From the NCBI RefSeq assembly GCF_001042675.1, contig NZ_AP012333.1, positions 496,001 through 560,000 of the forward strand: a stretch of 64,000 nt of DNA. Direction: 5' to 3'. The first letter of the stretch is position 1. Each line of letters starts with the position of its first letter. Both the position numbers and the translations under genes were made by a program. The notes under the pieces were generated by a model, which saw only the letters and a list, made by a program, of their open reading frames with translations, searched no databases and was not told the DNA's origin. This document shows positions 25,825 through 36,272 of this stretch, piece by piece. This DNA comes from Parascardovia denticolens DSM 10105 = JCM 12538. GTDB taxonomy: Bacteria > Actinomycetota > Actinomycetes > Actinomycetales > Bifidobacteriaceae.

Positions 25825-27775
25825 TTAGTACCGTGTGACCGCATAGCGGAGGATGTTGCTCCTGTTCAGGATGCCGACCATGCGGCCCTGATCCATCACC
25901 GGGACTTTCTTCAGATGCCGTTGGACCATGACTTGGCAGATATGAGGCATGCTGTCGTTCGCATCTGCGGTGATTACATGTTTGGTGGAGATCCGGTCCA
26001 CGGGCAGGGAGAGGAGTTCGTCGAGCTTCTTGTCGAAACTTTCGCCATTGCTTTCGATCACCGCCGCATAGAAGCTGGTGAACTGGGGGTGCTGCTCGGC
26101 CAAGGTGGACAGGACGTCGCCATCGGAGACGAAGCCGACCAGTTCGCCTTGCTCATTGACGACAGGCGCTCCGGAGATCTTCTTTTCGGTGAAAAGGCGC
26201 ATGGCGTCCAAGGCCGTGGCGGTGGCGGGCAGAGTGTAGACCTCGGCCTTCATCATCAGTTGCCGGATGCCGGATTCGGCCGCCGGCTCTACGGTTTCAT
26301 CGGCCGGATGAGCCCCGGCGGATACAGTTGCGGCCTTGCCGGAGCGGATGAAGAAAGTCAGGACGAAGCCGATGAGAGCTAAAGCCACCGTGAAAGCGAA
26401 GCCCCAGCGGGCCCCGCCGCAGAAAGCCTGGGCGCTGCCTTGAGGGTGCCCGGACGCCTTTTCCCCGGCGACCAGGAGACTGGTGGCGAATGCGGTCGCC
26501 ACGGCACCCAGGACCTGTTGGAGGGTGTTGAGGATGGTGCTCCCATCCGTAGAGAGCTCATGCGGCAGGGAGTTGAGCGCATGTGTCTGGCTGGGGCTCA
26601 TGGCCAGGGGCACGCCCACCATGAGGATGATGTGGCAGATGATCACATAGGCCAAAGGGGTTTGCGGGGAGACGGTCAGAAGCATGATAGTCCCCACTAG
26701 GGAAAGGCCGAAACCGATGGTGGCGGGAATGCGGGCTCCGATGGCGTCGAAAAGCCGTCCGGCGATCATGGAAACCAGGGCGTTGACGATTCCTCCCGGT
26801 AGCATGACGATCCCGGTCAGGGCCACGGCCAGGCGCATGCCGTTCTGGTAGTACTGGGGCAAGATGTACATGGCGGACAGGGTGATGCCGAAGTTGACCA
26901 TCATGAGTACAGCTCCCACGCGGAATCCGGGGATGGCGAAGGCCTTGAGGTTGAGGATGGGGGTCGTGGTCTGCAGCTGACGGAAGGAATACCAAGCCAC
27001 GGCGGCGAGACCGACGATCAGGGAGATGACCACCGGGACGGAGAGCCAGCCGTAGAGGCTGGCCATGGACCCCGCCGAATCCGATGACGGACAGGAGGCT
27101 GGACAGCCCATCGAAGCGAGGGCGGGTCAACTGATAAGGATTGATCATGAATCGGGCGGCGAAAACCATGCCGACGGCCAGAATGATCACGAAAGAGAAG
27201 AAGATCCATCGCCAGGAAAGGGCTCCGACCAGGAAGCCAGCCAAGGTCGGCCCGATGGCGGGGGCGAACATGATGACCAGGGCGGTCACCCCCATGGCGG
27301 CGCCCAGCCTCTGGGGAGGCATGACCTCCATGACCATGGCGAACATCATAGGCAGGATGAGGCCGGTCCCGATCCCCTGGATGGCCCGCCCAGTCAAAGC
27401 GAGGGGGAAGGAGGGGGCGAAGCCGGAGATGAGGGCTCCCAGAAGGAAGGCCCCCAAGGCGACCAGGGTCAGGCTTTTGGTCTTGAACCACTTCATGAGG
27501 ATGCTGGAGAAAGGCAGGACGATGCCGATGACCAGCATATAGCCGATGACCAGCCATTGGGTGAGGGAGGCTTCCACCCGGAAGGCTTTGGACAATTGCG
27601 GAAGGGCGATGTTCAGGGCGGTCTCGCTGTACATGCCGGTGAAACCGCCTAGATACAGGCCCATGAGGGTCAGGTAGGGGTGCTTGGCTTGTGGCCGCGG
27701 GCGGCCAGACCGGGAGGCCTGTTCGCTGGATGATGGTCGTGTGGTTGGGGACGCTGATGAGGATGGAATCGTCAC
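25825..27775 (-). pseudogene. MFS drug/H+ antiporter (DHA2 type) fused to CBS domains, frameshifted
   Basis: Two overlapping frames make one transporter of about 649 residues: the first from GTG 27775 (ribosome site AAGGAG) covers the first six or so membrane segments (LMGLYLGGFTGMYSETALN, RAIQGIGTGLILP), the second carries the rest plus two CBS motifs (APVVNEQGELVGFVSDGD; VPVMDQGRMVGILNRSN). The break is at a run of four C on the plus strand (27070-27073); removing one base joins GFGG to SMASLYGW. It is either a recent inactivating insertion, a sequencing error or a phase-variable tract. CBS domains may sense adenine nucleotides. Confidence 0.75.
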
Positions 27776-28025
27776 GCTGGTGATCTCCTTGTATGAAAAA
27801 TGGGGCCTCGGGAAACTGAAAACCAGTGAGGCCTTGGCAAGGTTAGGGGAATTTCTCCCTTTTCCATAAGCGCCTATTGCAAAATCTTCACATTTGATTG
27901 ATGATGGAGAAGGACCGGGAACCGACGCCTGCGACAGGCGGAAAGGTAGAATAGGGGAAAGCGCGATAGCGGAAAATAAAATATCGGTGGAAACAGGATA
28001 GGCGGATTTAGGAGGCTTAGCGCAC

Positions 28026-29807
28026 ATGTATCTGGAAAAGATCAATGGTCCCGCGGATGTGAAGAAGCTGGACTCGGCCCAGCTCAAAGCTTTGGCCCAG
28101 GAGATGCGAGAGGCCATGCTGGCCCGGGCCTCGGTCCATGGCGGACATTTCGGTCCGGATTTCGGCATCGTGGAAGCCACCATCGCCTTGCATTACGTCT
28201 TCAATTCTCCTGCAGATAAGCTGATCTTCGACATCAGCCACCAGACCTATCCTCATAAGATGCTGACCGGCCGCAAGGAAGCCTATCTGGATCCGGCCCA
28301 TTACGATGACGTGTCCGGCTTCAGCTCCCCGGCCGAGTCTCCCCACGATTTCTTCGAGCTGGGCCATACCTCGACCTCCATCTCTTTGGCGGTCGGCATG
28401 GCCAAAGCCCGGGACCTGGCGGCCGCCGCCGACGGTCAGGTCGGCCCGGCCGACAATATCGTGGCCTTGATGGGGGATGGGTCCTTATCGGGCGGGGAAG
28501 GCTTGGAAGGACTGAACACGGCCGCCGAGCTGAAAAGCAACTTCATCATCGTCATCAACGACAATCAATGGTCCATCGCCGAAAACCATGGCGGACTCTA
28601 CCGTAGCCTCGCCCATCTGCGGGAAAGCAAGGGGCAGGCCAGCGACAACCTCTTCGCGGCCATGGGCTTCGATTATCGTTATGTGGATGAAGGCAATGAC
28701 GTCAATGCCCTGATTCAGGCCTTCCGAGAGGTGAAAGACATCGACCATCCGGTGGTCGTGCATATCCGCACGGTCAAAGGCCTGGGCTACCGGCCGGCCA
28801 TGGAGCATGAAGAGGACTGGCATTGGCATGGGCCTTTCGACATAGCCAGCGGCCAGTCCCCCGTCTACTCGGGGGAGGATTACGCGCGGCTGACAGGCGA
28901 GTATCTGATGGAGAGGGCGGCCAAGGACCCCCGCCTTCTGGTCGTCGCCTCCGGGGTGCCGGCTTCCCTGGGCTTGGACGCCCGGATGCGGGCCCAGCTG
29001 GGCGATCATTACATCGACGTGGGAATCGCGGAGCAGACCGCGGTGGCTGTCGCTTCCGGCGCTGCCAAAGGTGGGGCCCATGTTGTCTACGGTACTGAAG
29101 CGACCTTCATCCAAAGGGCTTATGACCAGCTTTTCCAAGACCTGTCCATCAACCAGAATCCGGCGACCATCCTGGTCTTTGACGCCTCCCTTTACGGCAT
29201 GAACGACATCACCCATGTGGGCTTCTACGACATCGCCATGATGTCGAACATCCCCGGCCTGGTCATGCTGGCCCCAGCCACTTGGGAGGAATACAAGGCC
29301 ATGTTGGACTGGTCCATCGATCAAACCGACCATCCGGCCATCATCCGGGTGCCGGCCTTGGCTCCTCGACATGAAGACCCTTCCCAAGTGCGAACGGACT
29401 ACTCCCAGCTGGGCAAGGCGCGGGTCATCAGCCAAGGCGAGGACTCCCAAGTCGCCGTGGTCGCCATGGGTGATTTTCTTCCTCTCGGCCGGCAGGTCTG
29501 CCAGGAGCTGGAGTCGAAAGGGGTCGCGGCCAGCCTGATCGACCCGGTTTTCCTCTCTCACCTAGACCAGGGGCTGCTGGAACGGATCGCCGCGAAAAAG
29601 GAGCTGACCGTGGTCCTGGAAGATGGCAGCCAGGAAGGGGGATTCGGGGCCAAAGTGGCTTCGGCCTTGGCCCCTTCCGGGACCAAGGTCTTGTCCCGCG
29701 GTTTCGCCAAGCGATTCTACGACCGCTACCGGCCGGAAGACGTGCTCGCCGCCAATCGGCTGGAGCCCGGGCAGGTGGTCGCTGACATCATGGCGGCCTT
29801 GGCATGA
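28026..29807 (+). CDS. DXS-like thiamine-diphosphate enzyme (transketolase family)
   Basis: A 593-aa enzyme of the 1-deoxyxylulose-5-phosphate synthase family. DXS landmarks: HGGHFGPDFGIVEATIALHY, SHQTYPHKMLTGR, GHTSTSISLAVGMAK, ThDP-binding GDGSLSGGEGLEG through INDNQ, and the catalytic Glu region VGIAEQTA. It is shorter than canonical DXS (about 620-640 aa). The sequence resembles the DXS-like proteins of lactobacilli that open FLEKINSP, so it may not be the main MEP-pathway enzyme. Ribosome site TAGGAGG. It overlaps the next gene by 4 nt (ATGA). Confidence 0.75.
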   Translation: MYLEKINGPADVKKLDSAQLKALAQEMREAMLARASVHGGHFGPDFGIVEATIALHYVFNSPADKLIFDISHQTYPHKMLTGRKEAYLDPAHYDDVSGFSSPAESPHDFFELGHTSTSISLAVGMAKARDLAAAADGQVGPADNIVALMGDGSLSGGEGLEGLNTAAELKSNFIIVINDNQWSIAENHGGLYRSLAHLRESKGQASDNLFAAMGFDYRYVDEGNDVNALIQAFREVKDIDHPVVVHIRTVKGLGYRPAMEHEEDWHWHGPFDIASGQSPVYSGEDYARLTGEYLMERAAKDPRLLVVASGVPASLGLDARMRAQLGDHYIDVGIAEQTAVAVASGAAKGGAHVVYGTEATFIQRAYDQLFQDLSINQNPATILVFDASLYGMNDITHVGFYDIAMMSNIPGLVMLAPATWEEYKAMLDWSIDQTDHPAIIRVPALAPRHEDPSQVRTDYSQLGKARVISQGEDSQVAVVAMGDFLPLGRQVCQELESKGVAASLIDPVFLSHLDQGLLERIAAKKELTVVLEDGSQEGGFGAKVASALAPSGTKVLSRGFAKRFYDRYRPEDVLAANRLEPGQVVADIMAALA

Positions 29808-30994
29808 GGCTCGCCTCCGTGAGAGGGGTCAACTTGGGCAATTGGCTGGTCTTGGAGAAATGGATGGAACCGTCCCTTTTCCGTGGGGCGGGCGGGGCCG
29901 AGGATGAACACGCCTTGGCCCATGCCTTGCCGCCCGACCAGCTGGCCCAACGCTTGAAGGCCCATCGGGACGCTTATATGCAGGAAGAGGATTTCGCTTT
30001 TCTTGCCGGTCAAGGAGTGGACTCCGTCCGCCTGCCCGTTCCCTTCTTCGTCTTCGGCGATCGCCCTCCTTACCTCGGATGCATCGAATACGTGGACCGG
30101 GCCTTCGCCTGGGCCGGGAGGCATGGTCTCACCGTCCTCCTGGACCTGCATACCGTTCCCGGCAGCCAAAATGGTTTCGACAACGGTGGGCAGGCCGGCG
30201 TCAAAGACTGGGCCCGGCATCCGGAGGAAGTCTCCTTCGCCCTAGATGTCCTCGACCGTCTCGCCTTCCGGTATCGGGACAATCCGGCCTTGCTGGGGAT
30301 CGAAGTCCTGAACGAGCCGGTCCTGCCCCTCTCCTTCCTGCGCAGGTTCTACGCGACCGCCTACCGCAGATTAAGGCGGATCCTTCCGCCAAAGAAGGCG
30401 GTCGTCTTCCATGACAGCTTCAATTTCCTGGGGACGGCCTCCTTCTTCCTGTTCGATCGGCGTTTCCGGAGCATGAGGAACGTGTATCTGGATACGCATT
30501 TTTATCCGACTTTCGCCGAACAAGGGATCGAGAAGGCCCTGGAGGCGGTCGCCCTCTTCGGCCGCCGAAACAGGCAAAGGCTTTCCCACAGGTCTCAGGT
30601 GAAAAAGCGGAAGCCGACCAACCGTGGGTGGCTCATGAGCCGCTTGGATGAAGGTTATCAGCCCCATCGGTCCCACAGGAAGGCCTTCTACCGAGGCACC
30701 ATTGGGGGGCAAAAGAGGCTGATCTCCTTGGTCGATCGTTTCGTCCCCGTCATCGTGGGGGAGTGGTGCGCCGAAAGCGCCATAGGGAAGAAGGAGACTG
30801 AGACTGGGGGATCAGGAGAACCGGATTTCTCCACCGGCTTGGTCCATCTGCATAGGCAGGCCTTTCCCCGTCGATACTTCTGGAGCTACCAGACGGAAAG
30901 GGCCCCGGAAAGAAGACGGAGACTGGAAGGGGATTGGCGGGCTTTCTGGGACTGGCGCTGGTGCCGGGAAAAGGGGATTCTGTCCGACATCTGA
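29804..30994 (+). CDS. Glycoside hydrolase family 5 (exo-beta-1,3-glucanase-like)
   Basis: A 396-aa TIM-barrel glycosidase without signal peptide, hence cytoplasmic. It starts with SVRGVNLGNWLVLEKWMEP, the hallmark of fungal-type exo-beta-1,3-glucanases (GH5_9-like). The acid/base Glu is in EVLNEPVLP and the nucleophile Glu in VIVGEWCAES; HFYPT and DLHTVPGSQNG are further subsite motifs. Overlap with the DXS-like gene implies co-translation, an unexpected pairing. The substrate, probably a beta-glucoside, is inference. Confidence 0.82.
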   Translation: MRLASVRGVNLGNWLVLEKWMEPSLFRGAGGAEDEHALAHALPPDQLAQRLKAHRDAYMQEEDFAFLAGQGVDSVRLPVPFFVFGDRPPYLGCIEYVDRAFAWAGRHGLTVLLDLHTVPGSQNGFDNGGQAGVKDWARHPEEVSFALDVLDRLAFRYRDNPALLGIEVLNEPVLPLSFLRRFYATAYRRLRRILPPKKAVVFHDSFNFLGTASFFLFDRRFRSMRNVYLDTHFYPTFAEQGIEKALEAVALFGRRNRQRLSHRSQVKKRKPTNRGWLMSRLDEGYQPHRSHRKAFYRGTIGGQKRLISLVDRFVPVIVGEWCAESAIGKKETETGGSGEPDFSTGLVHLHRQAFPRRYFWSYQTERAPERRRRLEGDWRAFWDWRWCREKGILSDI

Positions 30995-31039
30995 AAATCG
31001 CCTGTGACGGTCCTGACCAATCCAGTATTCGGCCCTGCC

Positions 31040-31045
31040 TATAAT
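31040..31045 (+). promoter_or_regulatory. -10 box (TATAAT) of pepC
   Basis: A consensus TATAAT 39 nt upstream of the pepC ATG. The gene has a short leader with GAAAGGA as ribosome site, unlike its leaderless neighbours. No good -35 box is visible. Confidence 0.5.
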
Positions 31046-31084
31046 TATGGCCTATTGACACCGAAATCCCTAGAAAGGACAGTC

Positions 31085-32404
31085 ATGGCAGAATTGACAG
31101 TCGACCAGACGAGGAAGATGGAAACCTCCTTCGCGTCCGATAAGAAGAACCTCTTGGCCCAAAGGGCGGCGGCCACCAACGGCCTGCTTAAGGCGGCCGA
31201 AGACCAGTTCGTCCTGGCCCGCAACAAGAACCCTTACTCCACCGACCTCACCTCCGACGGGGTGACCAATCAGAAGCATTCCGGCCGCTGCTGGATGTTC
31301 GCCGGCCTCAACGTCCTTCGCTTCCTGCTGGGCAAGAAGCTGAACGTGGAGAACTTCGAGCTGTCGCAGAACTTCCTGTATTTCTATGACAAGCTGGAGA
31401 AGGCCAACTATTTCTACGACAAGATCATCGCCTCCGCCCAGGCCGACATCCTCGACCGCAAGGTGGATGCCCTCATGTCCGAGCCGGAAGGCGACGGCGG
31501 TTGGTGGCAGTACGTGGTCAACCTGGTCAAGAAATACGGCGTCCTGCCCAAGACCTACATGCCGGAGACCGCCAACACCGAGAACTCCGAAGTCATGAAC
31601 GCCCTCCTCAACCGCAAGCTGCGTCAGGACGGCCTCCGCCTGCGCGAGCTGGTGCGCGGCGGCGCCTCCGAGTCCGAAGTGGAAACCGAGCGCTCCCGGA
31701 TGCTGGAAGGAATCAATTCCATCGTCTCCGTCTCTTTAGGGGTCCCTCCTCGCGAATTCCGCTTCCAGTATCAGGACAAGGACAAGAAATACCACGACGA
31801 AGGCCTGATGACCCCCAAGGACTTCTTCGACAAGTACATCGGGGTGGACCTGGATGATTACGTGGCCTTGGACCACTATCATCTGGAGGGTCTGCTCAGC
31901 ATGCACAAGCATTACAGCAACGACCTCGCCGGCGACATGGTCGGCGCCCCTGACCCCCACTGGATCAACACCCCCGTCGAAGAGATGAAAGCTGCGGCCA
32001 TCAAGCAGTTGCAGGACGGGGAGCCGATCTGGTTCGCCTGCGACGTCGGTCAGGATTCCGACCGCAAGGCTGGGGTCATGGCCACCGATCTGTACGATAT
32101 GGCGACCTTGGTGAGCGTCGATTTCACTATGGACAAGGGTCGGCGCGTGGTTTCGCATGAGTCCATGGCCACCCACGCCATGACCCTGGTCGGCGTGGAC
32201 GTGATCGACGGGAAGAGCGTCCGCTGGAAGGTGGAGAACTCCTGGGGCGACGAGAACGGCGAAAAGGGCTACTACGTCATGACCGACGATTGGTTCGACC
32301 AGTTCACCTTCGAAGTGATCATCAACAAGAAGTACCTGAGCGAGGACCTGGTCCAGCTTTACCAGACCGAGCCTGAGGTCCTGCCTTTCTACTTCCCCAT
32401 GTGA
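31085..32404 (+). CDS. pepC: Aminopeptidase C (bleomycin hydrolase family, C1B)
   Basis: A cytosolic papain-fold cysteine aminopeptidase forming self-compartmentalised hexamers, used in peptide utilisation. Active-site Cys in QKHSGRCWMFAGLN, His in ATHAMTLVGVD and Asn in KVENSWGDENG. The 439-aa length and the C-terminal stretch ending LPFYFPM fit the family. The gene ends in a strong hairpin terminator. Confidence 0.93.
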   Translation: MAELTVDQTRKMETSFASDKKNLLAQRAAATNGLLKAAEDQFVLARNKNPYSTDLTSDGVTNQKHSGRCWMFAGLNVLRFLLGKKLNVENFELSQNFLYFYDKLEKANYFYDKIIASAQADILDRKVDALMSEPEGDGGWWQYVVNLVKKYGVLPKTYMPETANTENSEVMNALLNRKLRQDGLRLRELVRGGASESEVETERSRMLEGINSIVSVSLGVPPREFRFQYQDKDKKYHDEGLMTPKDFFDKYIGVDLDDYVALDHYHLEGLLSMHKHYSNDLAGDMVGAPDPHWINTPVEEMKAAAIKQLQDGEPIWFACDVGQDSDRKAGVMATDLYDMATLVSVDFTMDKGRRVVSHESMATHAMTLVGVDVIDGKSVRWKVENSWGDENGEKGYYVMTDDWFDQFTFEVIINKKYLSEDLVQLYQTEPEVLPFYFPM

Positions 32405-32508
32405 TCCGGTAAAGCCGGCGTGATCCGGCGAATCTGATGGATCCGGTAGATTTGCCAAAGCCAGAGCGATCCGCCACCAATCGATGAACCCGCCTCAAAT
32501 GACAGTGA

Positions 32509-32537
32509 CGGCTCCTTGCATCATCCGCAGGGAGCCG
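32509..32537. terminator. Bidirectional terminator between pepC and the ABC exporter
   Basis: An 11-bp stem (CGGCTCCTTGC / GCAGGGAGCCG, one G-T pair) with a 7-nt loop, followed by CCACTTTTATT on the plus strand. It separates two convergent genes. Confidence 0.75.
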
Positions 32538-32594
32538 CCACTTTTATTATGCTTACGCCGTCTGGCCGTATTAGCCCTTCACTCGCCGTGGGAC

Positions 32595-35500
32595 CTATCG
32601 AACTTGGGTCAGCCGCCCTTCGGACAAGGTGAACAGGCGGTCGGCATAGGCCAGGGTGGTCGGCCTGTGGGAGACGAAGAGGTAGGTCTTCCCTTCCTGA
32701 TGAGCCATGAGGGCTTGCATGAGTTCGGCTTCGAGCAAGGCGTCCATGTTGCTGGTCGGCTCGTCGAAGAACATGAGCTGGGCCTGGGAGAGGAAGGCCC
32801 GGGCGATGGAGACCCGCTGCCGCTGTCCGTCGGAGAGCTGGGCCCCGTCATGGTCCAAGGGGGTGTCCAACCCGTCGGGCAATTGGTCGATGAGCTCGTC
32901 CAAGCAAGCGGAGCGGGCGGCCTCGCGGATCTCCTCGTCGCTGGCGTCGGGTTTGGCTATGGCGATGTTCTCGCGCAGGGTCCGGTCGAAGATGAAGACG
33001 TTCTGCCCGGACAGGGTCTGCACCTGACGCAGTCTGGATGTGTTCACCCGGTCGATGGGGGTCCCGTTGACCGTCAGCTCGCCGCCGGAGATCGGGCGGA
33101 AACGCATGAGGAGGTCGATCAGGGTGGTCTTGCCCGACCCGTTGGGGCCCTGGATGGCAACGGATTCACCGGCTTTCAGGTCCAGGTCCACCGAGGTCAG
33201 GACCGGCCCGAGACCTTCCCCTTCCTTGGCCGGGCTGGCCGCCGCCGGAGGTTGGGGGTAGGAGTAGGAAACCCTCTGGGCCCGTTCGGACTGGAATCCA
33301 TCCAGATTGATCCCGTCCTTGACCGGAGCGGCTTGCGGCTTTTGGTCGAAAAGGGCGAAGACGCGGCGGGCCGACGCCATCGTGGGCTGCAGACCGGCAC
33401 CCAGCCGGGAGACGGAGATGATGGAGGGGAAGGAGGTGGCGAAGCCGACCACGGCCATGAGGCAGCCGATCGGGTTGACAGTCCCCGCCATGGCCAGCAG
33501 GCCGGCCCGCAAGGAGAAGGCGGCGAGCAGGATCAGGCTGATGACGTCCGCCAAAGATACGTTGAGCAGGCGGTAACCGGTGGCGGCCGACCGTTCGGAC
33601 ATCATCTTCCTGCCCTCTTGCATCACGTCCTCATAGGCCCGCGGAGTGGCGTTGAACTGCAGCAAAGTGTTTTTCCCGTCCAGATAGTCAAGGATCTTGG
33701 TGTGCATACGGCCTTGGGCTTGACGCTCGGCGTAGGCTTTCCCGGCGGTTTCGGAGGCGAAACAGGAGGGGAGGAGGAGGCCGAGGATGAGATAGGAGAC
33801 GAAGGCCATCAGGCCGAGGAAGGGGTTAATGCAAGCGAGGAGGATGGTCATGATCAGACCGTTGCCCACGGCGATCATCAAAGGGGAGAGGGTATGGGCG
33901 TAAAAGACTTCCAAAAGTTCGATGTCTTCGGTCAGGACGGCCACGAGGTTGCCTCTGCCTTGACCTGTCAGGCCGGCGGGGGATAGGGTCCTCACATGGT
34001 TGAAGGCCGCCACCCGGACGTCCCGCAGGATGCTGAAAGCGGATTCGTGGTTGAAGTACTGTTCCCGGTAGGAGAAGGAGCCGCGGGCCAGGGCCGACGC
34101 CGCGGCCAAGATGCCGGTGACGATGCTGACTGTGCGCGACCCGGTGAACCCGCTGTAGACGGATGCCGTCGCCAGCATGACCGAAGCGGTGGAAAGCAGG
34201 TGCCCGATCAGCCCGGTCAGGGCGGCGATCGCGACCGTCTTGCGGTGGGATCCCAGGAAGGAAGCCATGCGTTTGGCCGTAGACCAAGTGGAGACGGTTA
34301 TAGCGGTGGAGGCAGTCGTAGCGTGAGAAGTGGGCGCGGTGGTGGCGGGGTCCGTCGCGGATGCGGGGGAGGAGGTATCGGACTGTGGCTTCCGCTCAGA
34401 ATCATCCGGTTGGGACTCGGATCCTGACGCCTCCCGGCCGGCCTGTTCGACGGCGCTTTGTTCCCGCCACAAAGAGGCGAAAAGCCCGCTGATGGTCATC
34501 AGGTGGTCGAAGTCGCCCTCTTCGGCGATGCGGCCCTGGTCCAAGACCAGGATGCGGTCCGCATGGCGGATGTTGGCCAGGCGGTGGGTCACGTCGATCA
34601 GGCAGACCGAGTGGGACAGGTCCAGGAGGAGCCGGTCCAAGGCCTCGTCGTGGGCTTGGTCGACGGCGCTGGTGGCTTCGTCCAGGATGTAGACGGAGGC
34701 TTCCTGCAGCAGGCCTCGCGCGATGCACAGGCGTTGCCTTTGGCCGCCTGAGAAGTTGGACCCGCCTGCGGTCACCGGGGCCTGAAGCCCGCCCCGGCCC
34801 TCCAGCTCGGTCCACATATCCACCCGTTTCAGGACCTGGACCATCCGTTCCCGGCTGACGCCGTGCCCTCCCAAATCGAGGTTGGACTCGATGGTTCCGG
34901 TGAAAAGCTTGTCAGTTCCATGGATGGCGACCACCTGGTGGGCCAAGCGGTCGTGGGCGAAGGAGGAGATCTCCCGGCCGTCAAGGAGTGCCGAGCCCTC
35001 GTAGTCCGGCGATTGTCCGGAAAGGATTTTGATCAGGGTGGATTTGCCCGAGCCCGACTTCCCTGCGATTCCGATGAAGCCATGCCGGGGGAAGGTCTGG
35101 CTGATGGAGTGGAGGGCGGTGAAACCGTTTGCATAGGTCAGGGTCAGGTCGGATAGGGTCAGCAGCGGGCCACTTGCTGTTTTGCTGCGATTATTCGCTG
35201 GAGCGGAGTCTGTCGCCGGAACCTGGCCGTTTTGGAAGGAATCGCGGGCGTCCACGATTTGCTTGCCCAGTTTCATGGCCTTGGCCGCGTCGTGGACCAG
35301 GTAGATGAGCCCCCGCTCCGGGATGAAAAGACGGCCGCCGATGACGGCTACGAGGATGCCGTGGAAAACGGCCAAGGGCAGGGTGGGGCCGGCGACGGAC
35401 CGTGGAGAGGTGAAAACGGTTGCTGCAACGGCTGCAATGACGCTGATGGCAATGGCGATGTCCGCCCCGATCAGGCTGCGGAGCTGGCCTTGGAGGATCT

Positions 35501-36272
35501 TCATGGTGATGCGGCGGAAGCCTTCCGATTCCTCGGCTATACGCTTGGACTCCTGCTGGTCGGCCCCGAAGATGGTCAGAGTCCCCAGACCGCGGCTGGC
35601 TTGCTCGAAGTGGATGCCAACCTTGTCATACTTGAGCAGATGGGCGGACAGGTATTTGAGATTGGAAGCCCGCATCATGTTGGCCCCTAAAGGCAGCAGG
35701 ACCATGCCCACGGTCACGATGATCCCGGCCCAGAGGTTGATGGGGGCCAGGAAGGCCAGGGAGATGACCAGCATGAAGAGGACCTGCATGACGGTGGGGA
35801 TGAAATCGCTGAAATAGGAGCAGATGGTCTTGATTCCTTCGGTGGACAGCATGGCCAAGGTCTGGTTGGGTTTGTCCCCTCGCTTTTCATCCTTGATGGC
35901 CGTATCCTGGGGGACTAGGAAGGACCTGACCAGATCGGAAGTCAGGGCCTTGGCGATGGATTCGTCATTGATTCGGACCAGAAGGTCGGCCCCGATGGAG
36001 AGGAGGAGGCGGGCAAGGATGACCAAGGTGGCCGCTCCCACCGTTCCCCAAGCGGACGAGGCGCCCCAGCCATCGAAATACCGCAGCAGGTGGCTGAGGG
36101 AGGCGGTCCACAGGTTCATCGGGACGGTCAGTCCGCTGGCGAAAGAAATCAGCTGGACGGCGAAGAGAACGATGAGAAGGTCCAGAAGCAAAGCCAAAGA
36201 GCTCGAAAGTCCGATGGTCGCCGATCGGCCGAGGGAGACCCCCGGCAAATGGAGGAATTCTTTTTTGATCAT
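32595..36272 (-). CDS. Fused two-unit ABC exporter (CydDC-like)
   Basis: A single 1225-aa polypeptide containing two complete exporter halves. Half 1: six membrane segments then an ATPase with GKSGSGKSTL, FSGGQRQRL and VYILDEATSAVD. A Ser/Thr/Pro-rich linker follows near residues 600-660. Half 2: six more segments and an ATPase with GPNGSGKTTL, a variant signature LSDGQRQRV and LMFFDEPTSNMD. The arrangement matches fused CydD-CydC thiol exporters. No cytochrome bd genes are near, so the substrate is open. The start at 36272 has GGAAGGA upstream. Confidence 0.85.
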   Translation of the reverse strand: MIKKEFLHLPGVSLGRSATIGLSSSLALLLDLLIVLFAVQLISFASGLTVPMNLWTASLSHLLRYFDGWGASSAWGTVGAATLVILARLLLSIGADLLVRINDESIAKALTSDLVRSFLVPQDTAIKDEKRGDKPNQTLAMLSTEGIKTICSYFSDFIPTVMQVLFMLVISLAFLAPINLWAGIIVTVGMVLLPLGANMMRASNLKYLSAHLLKYDKVGIHFEQASRGLGTLTIFGADQQESKRIAEESEGFRRITMKILQGQLRSLIGADIAIAISVIAAVAATVFTSPRSVAGPTLPLAVFHGILVAVIGGRLFIPERGLIYLVHDAAKAMKLGKQIVDARDSFQNGQVPATDSAPANNRSKTASGPLLTLSDLTLTYANGFTALHSISQTFPRHGFIGIAGKSGSGKSTLIKILSGQSPDYEGSALLDGREISSFAHDRLAHQVVAIHGTDKLFTGTIESNLDLGGHGVSRERMVQVLKRVDMWTELEGRGGLQAPVTAGGSNFSGGQRQRLCIARGLLQEASVYILDEATSAVDQAHDEALDRLLLDLSHSVCLIDVTHRLANIRHADRILVLDQGRIAEEGDFDHLMTISGLFASLWREQSAVEQAGREASGSESQPDDSERKPQSDTSSPASATDPATTAPTSHATTASTAITVSTWSTAKRMASFLGSHRKTVAIAALTGLIGHLLSTASVMLATASVYSGFTGSRTVSIVTGILAAASALARGSFSYREQYFNHESAFSILRDVRVAAFNHVRTLSPAGLTGQGRGNLVAVLTEDIELLEVFYAHTLSPLMIAVGNGLIMTILLACINPFLGLMAFVSYLILGLLLPSCFASETAGKAYAERQAQGRMHTKILDYLDGKNTLLQFNATPRAYEDVMQEGRKMMSERSAATGYRLLNVSLADVISLILLAAFSLRAGLLAMAGTVNPIGCLMAVVGFATSFPSIISVSRLGAGLQPTMASARRVFALFDQKPQAAPVKDGINLDGFQSERAQRVSYSYPQPPAAASPAKEGEGLGPVLTSVDLDLKAGESVAIQGPNGSGKTTLIDLLMRFRPISGGELTVNGTPIDRVNTSRLRQVQTLSGQNVFIFDRTLRENIAIAKPDASDEEIREAARSACLDELIDQLPDGLDTPLDHDGAQLSDGQRQRVSIARAFLSQAQLMFFDEPTSNMDALLEAELMQALMAHQEGKTYLFVSHRPTTLAYADRLFTLSEGRLTQVR

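Noticed and set aside
32484-33986. 500-codon plus-strand frame opposite the end of the fused ABC exporter
   Set aside because: The minus strand encodes a full ATPase domain there.
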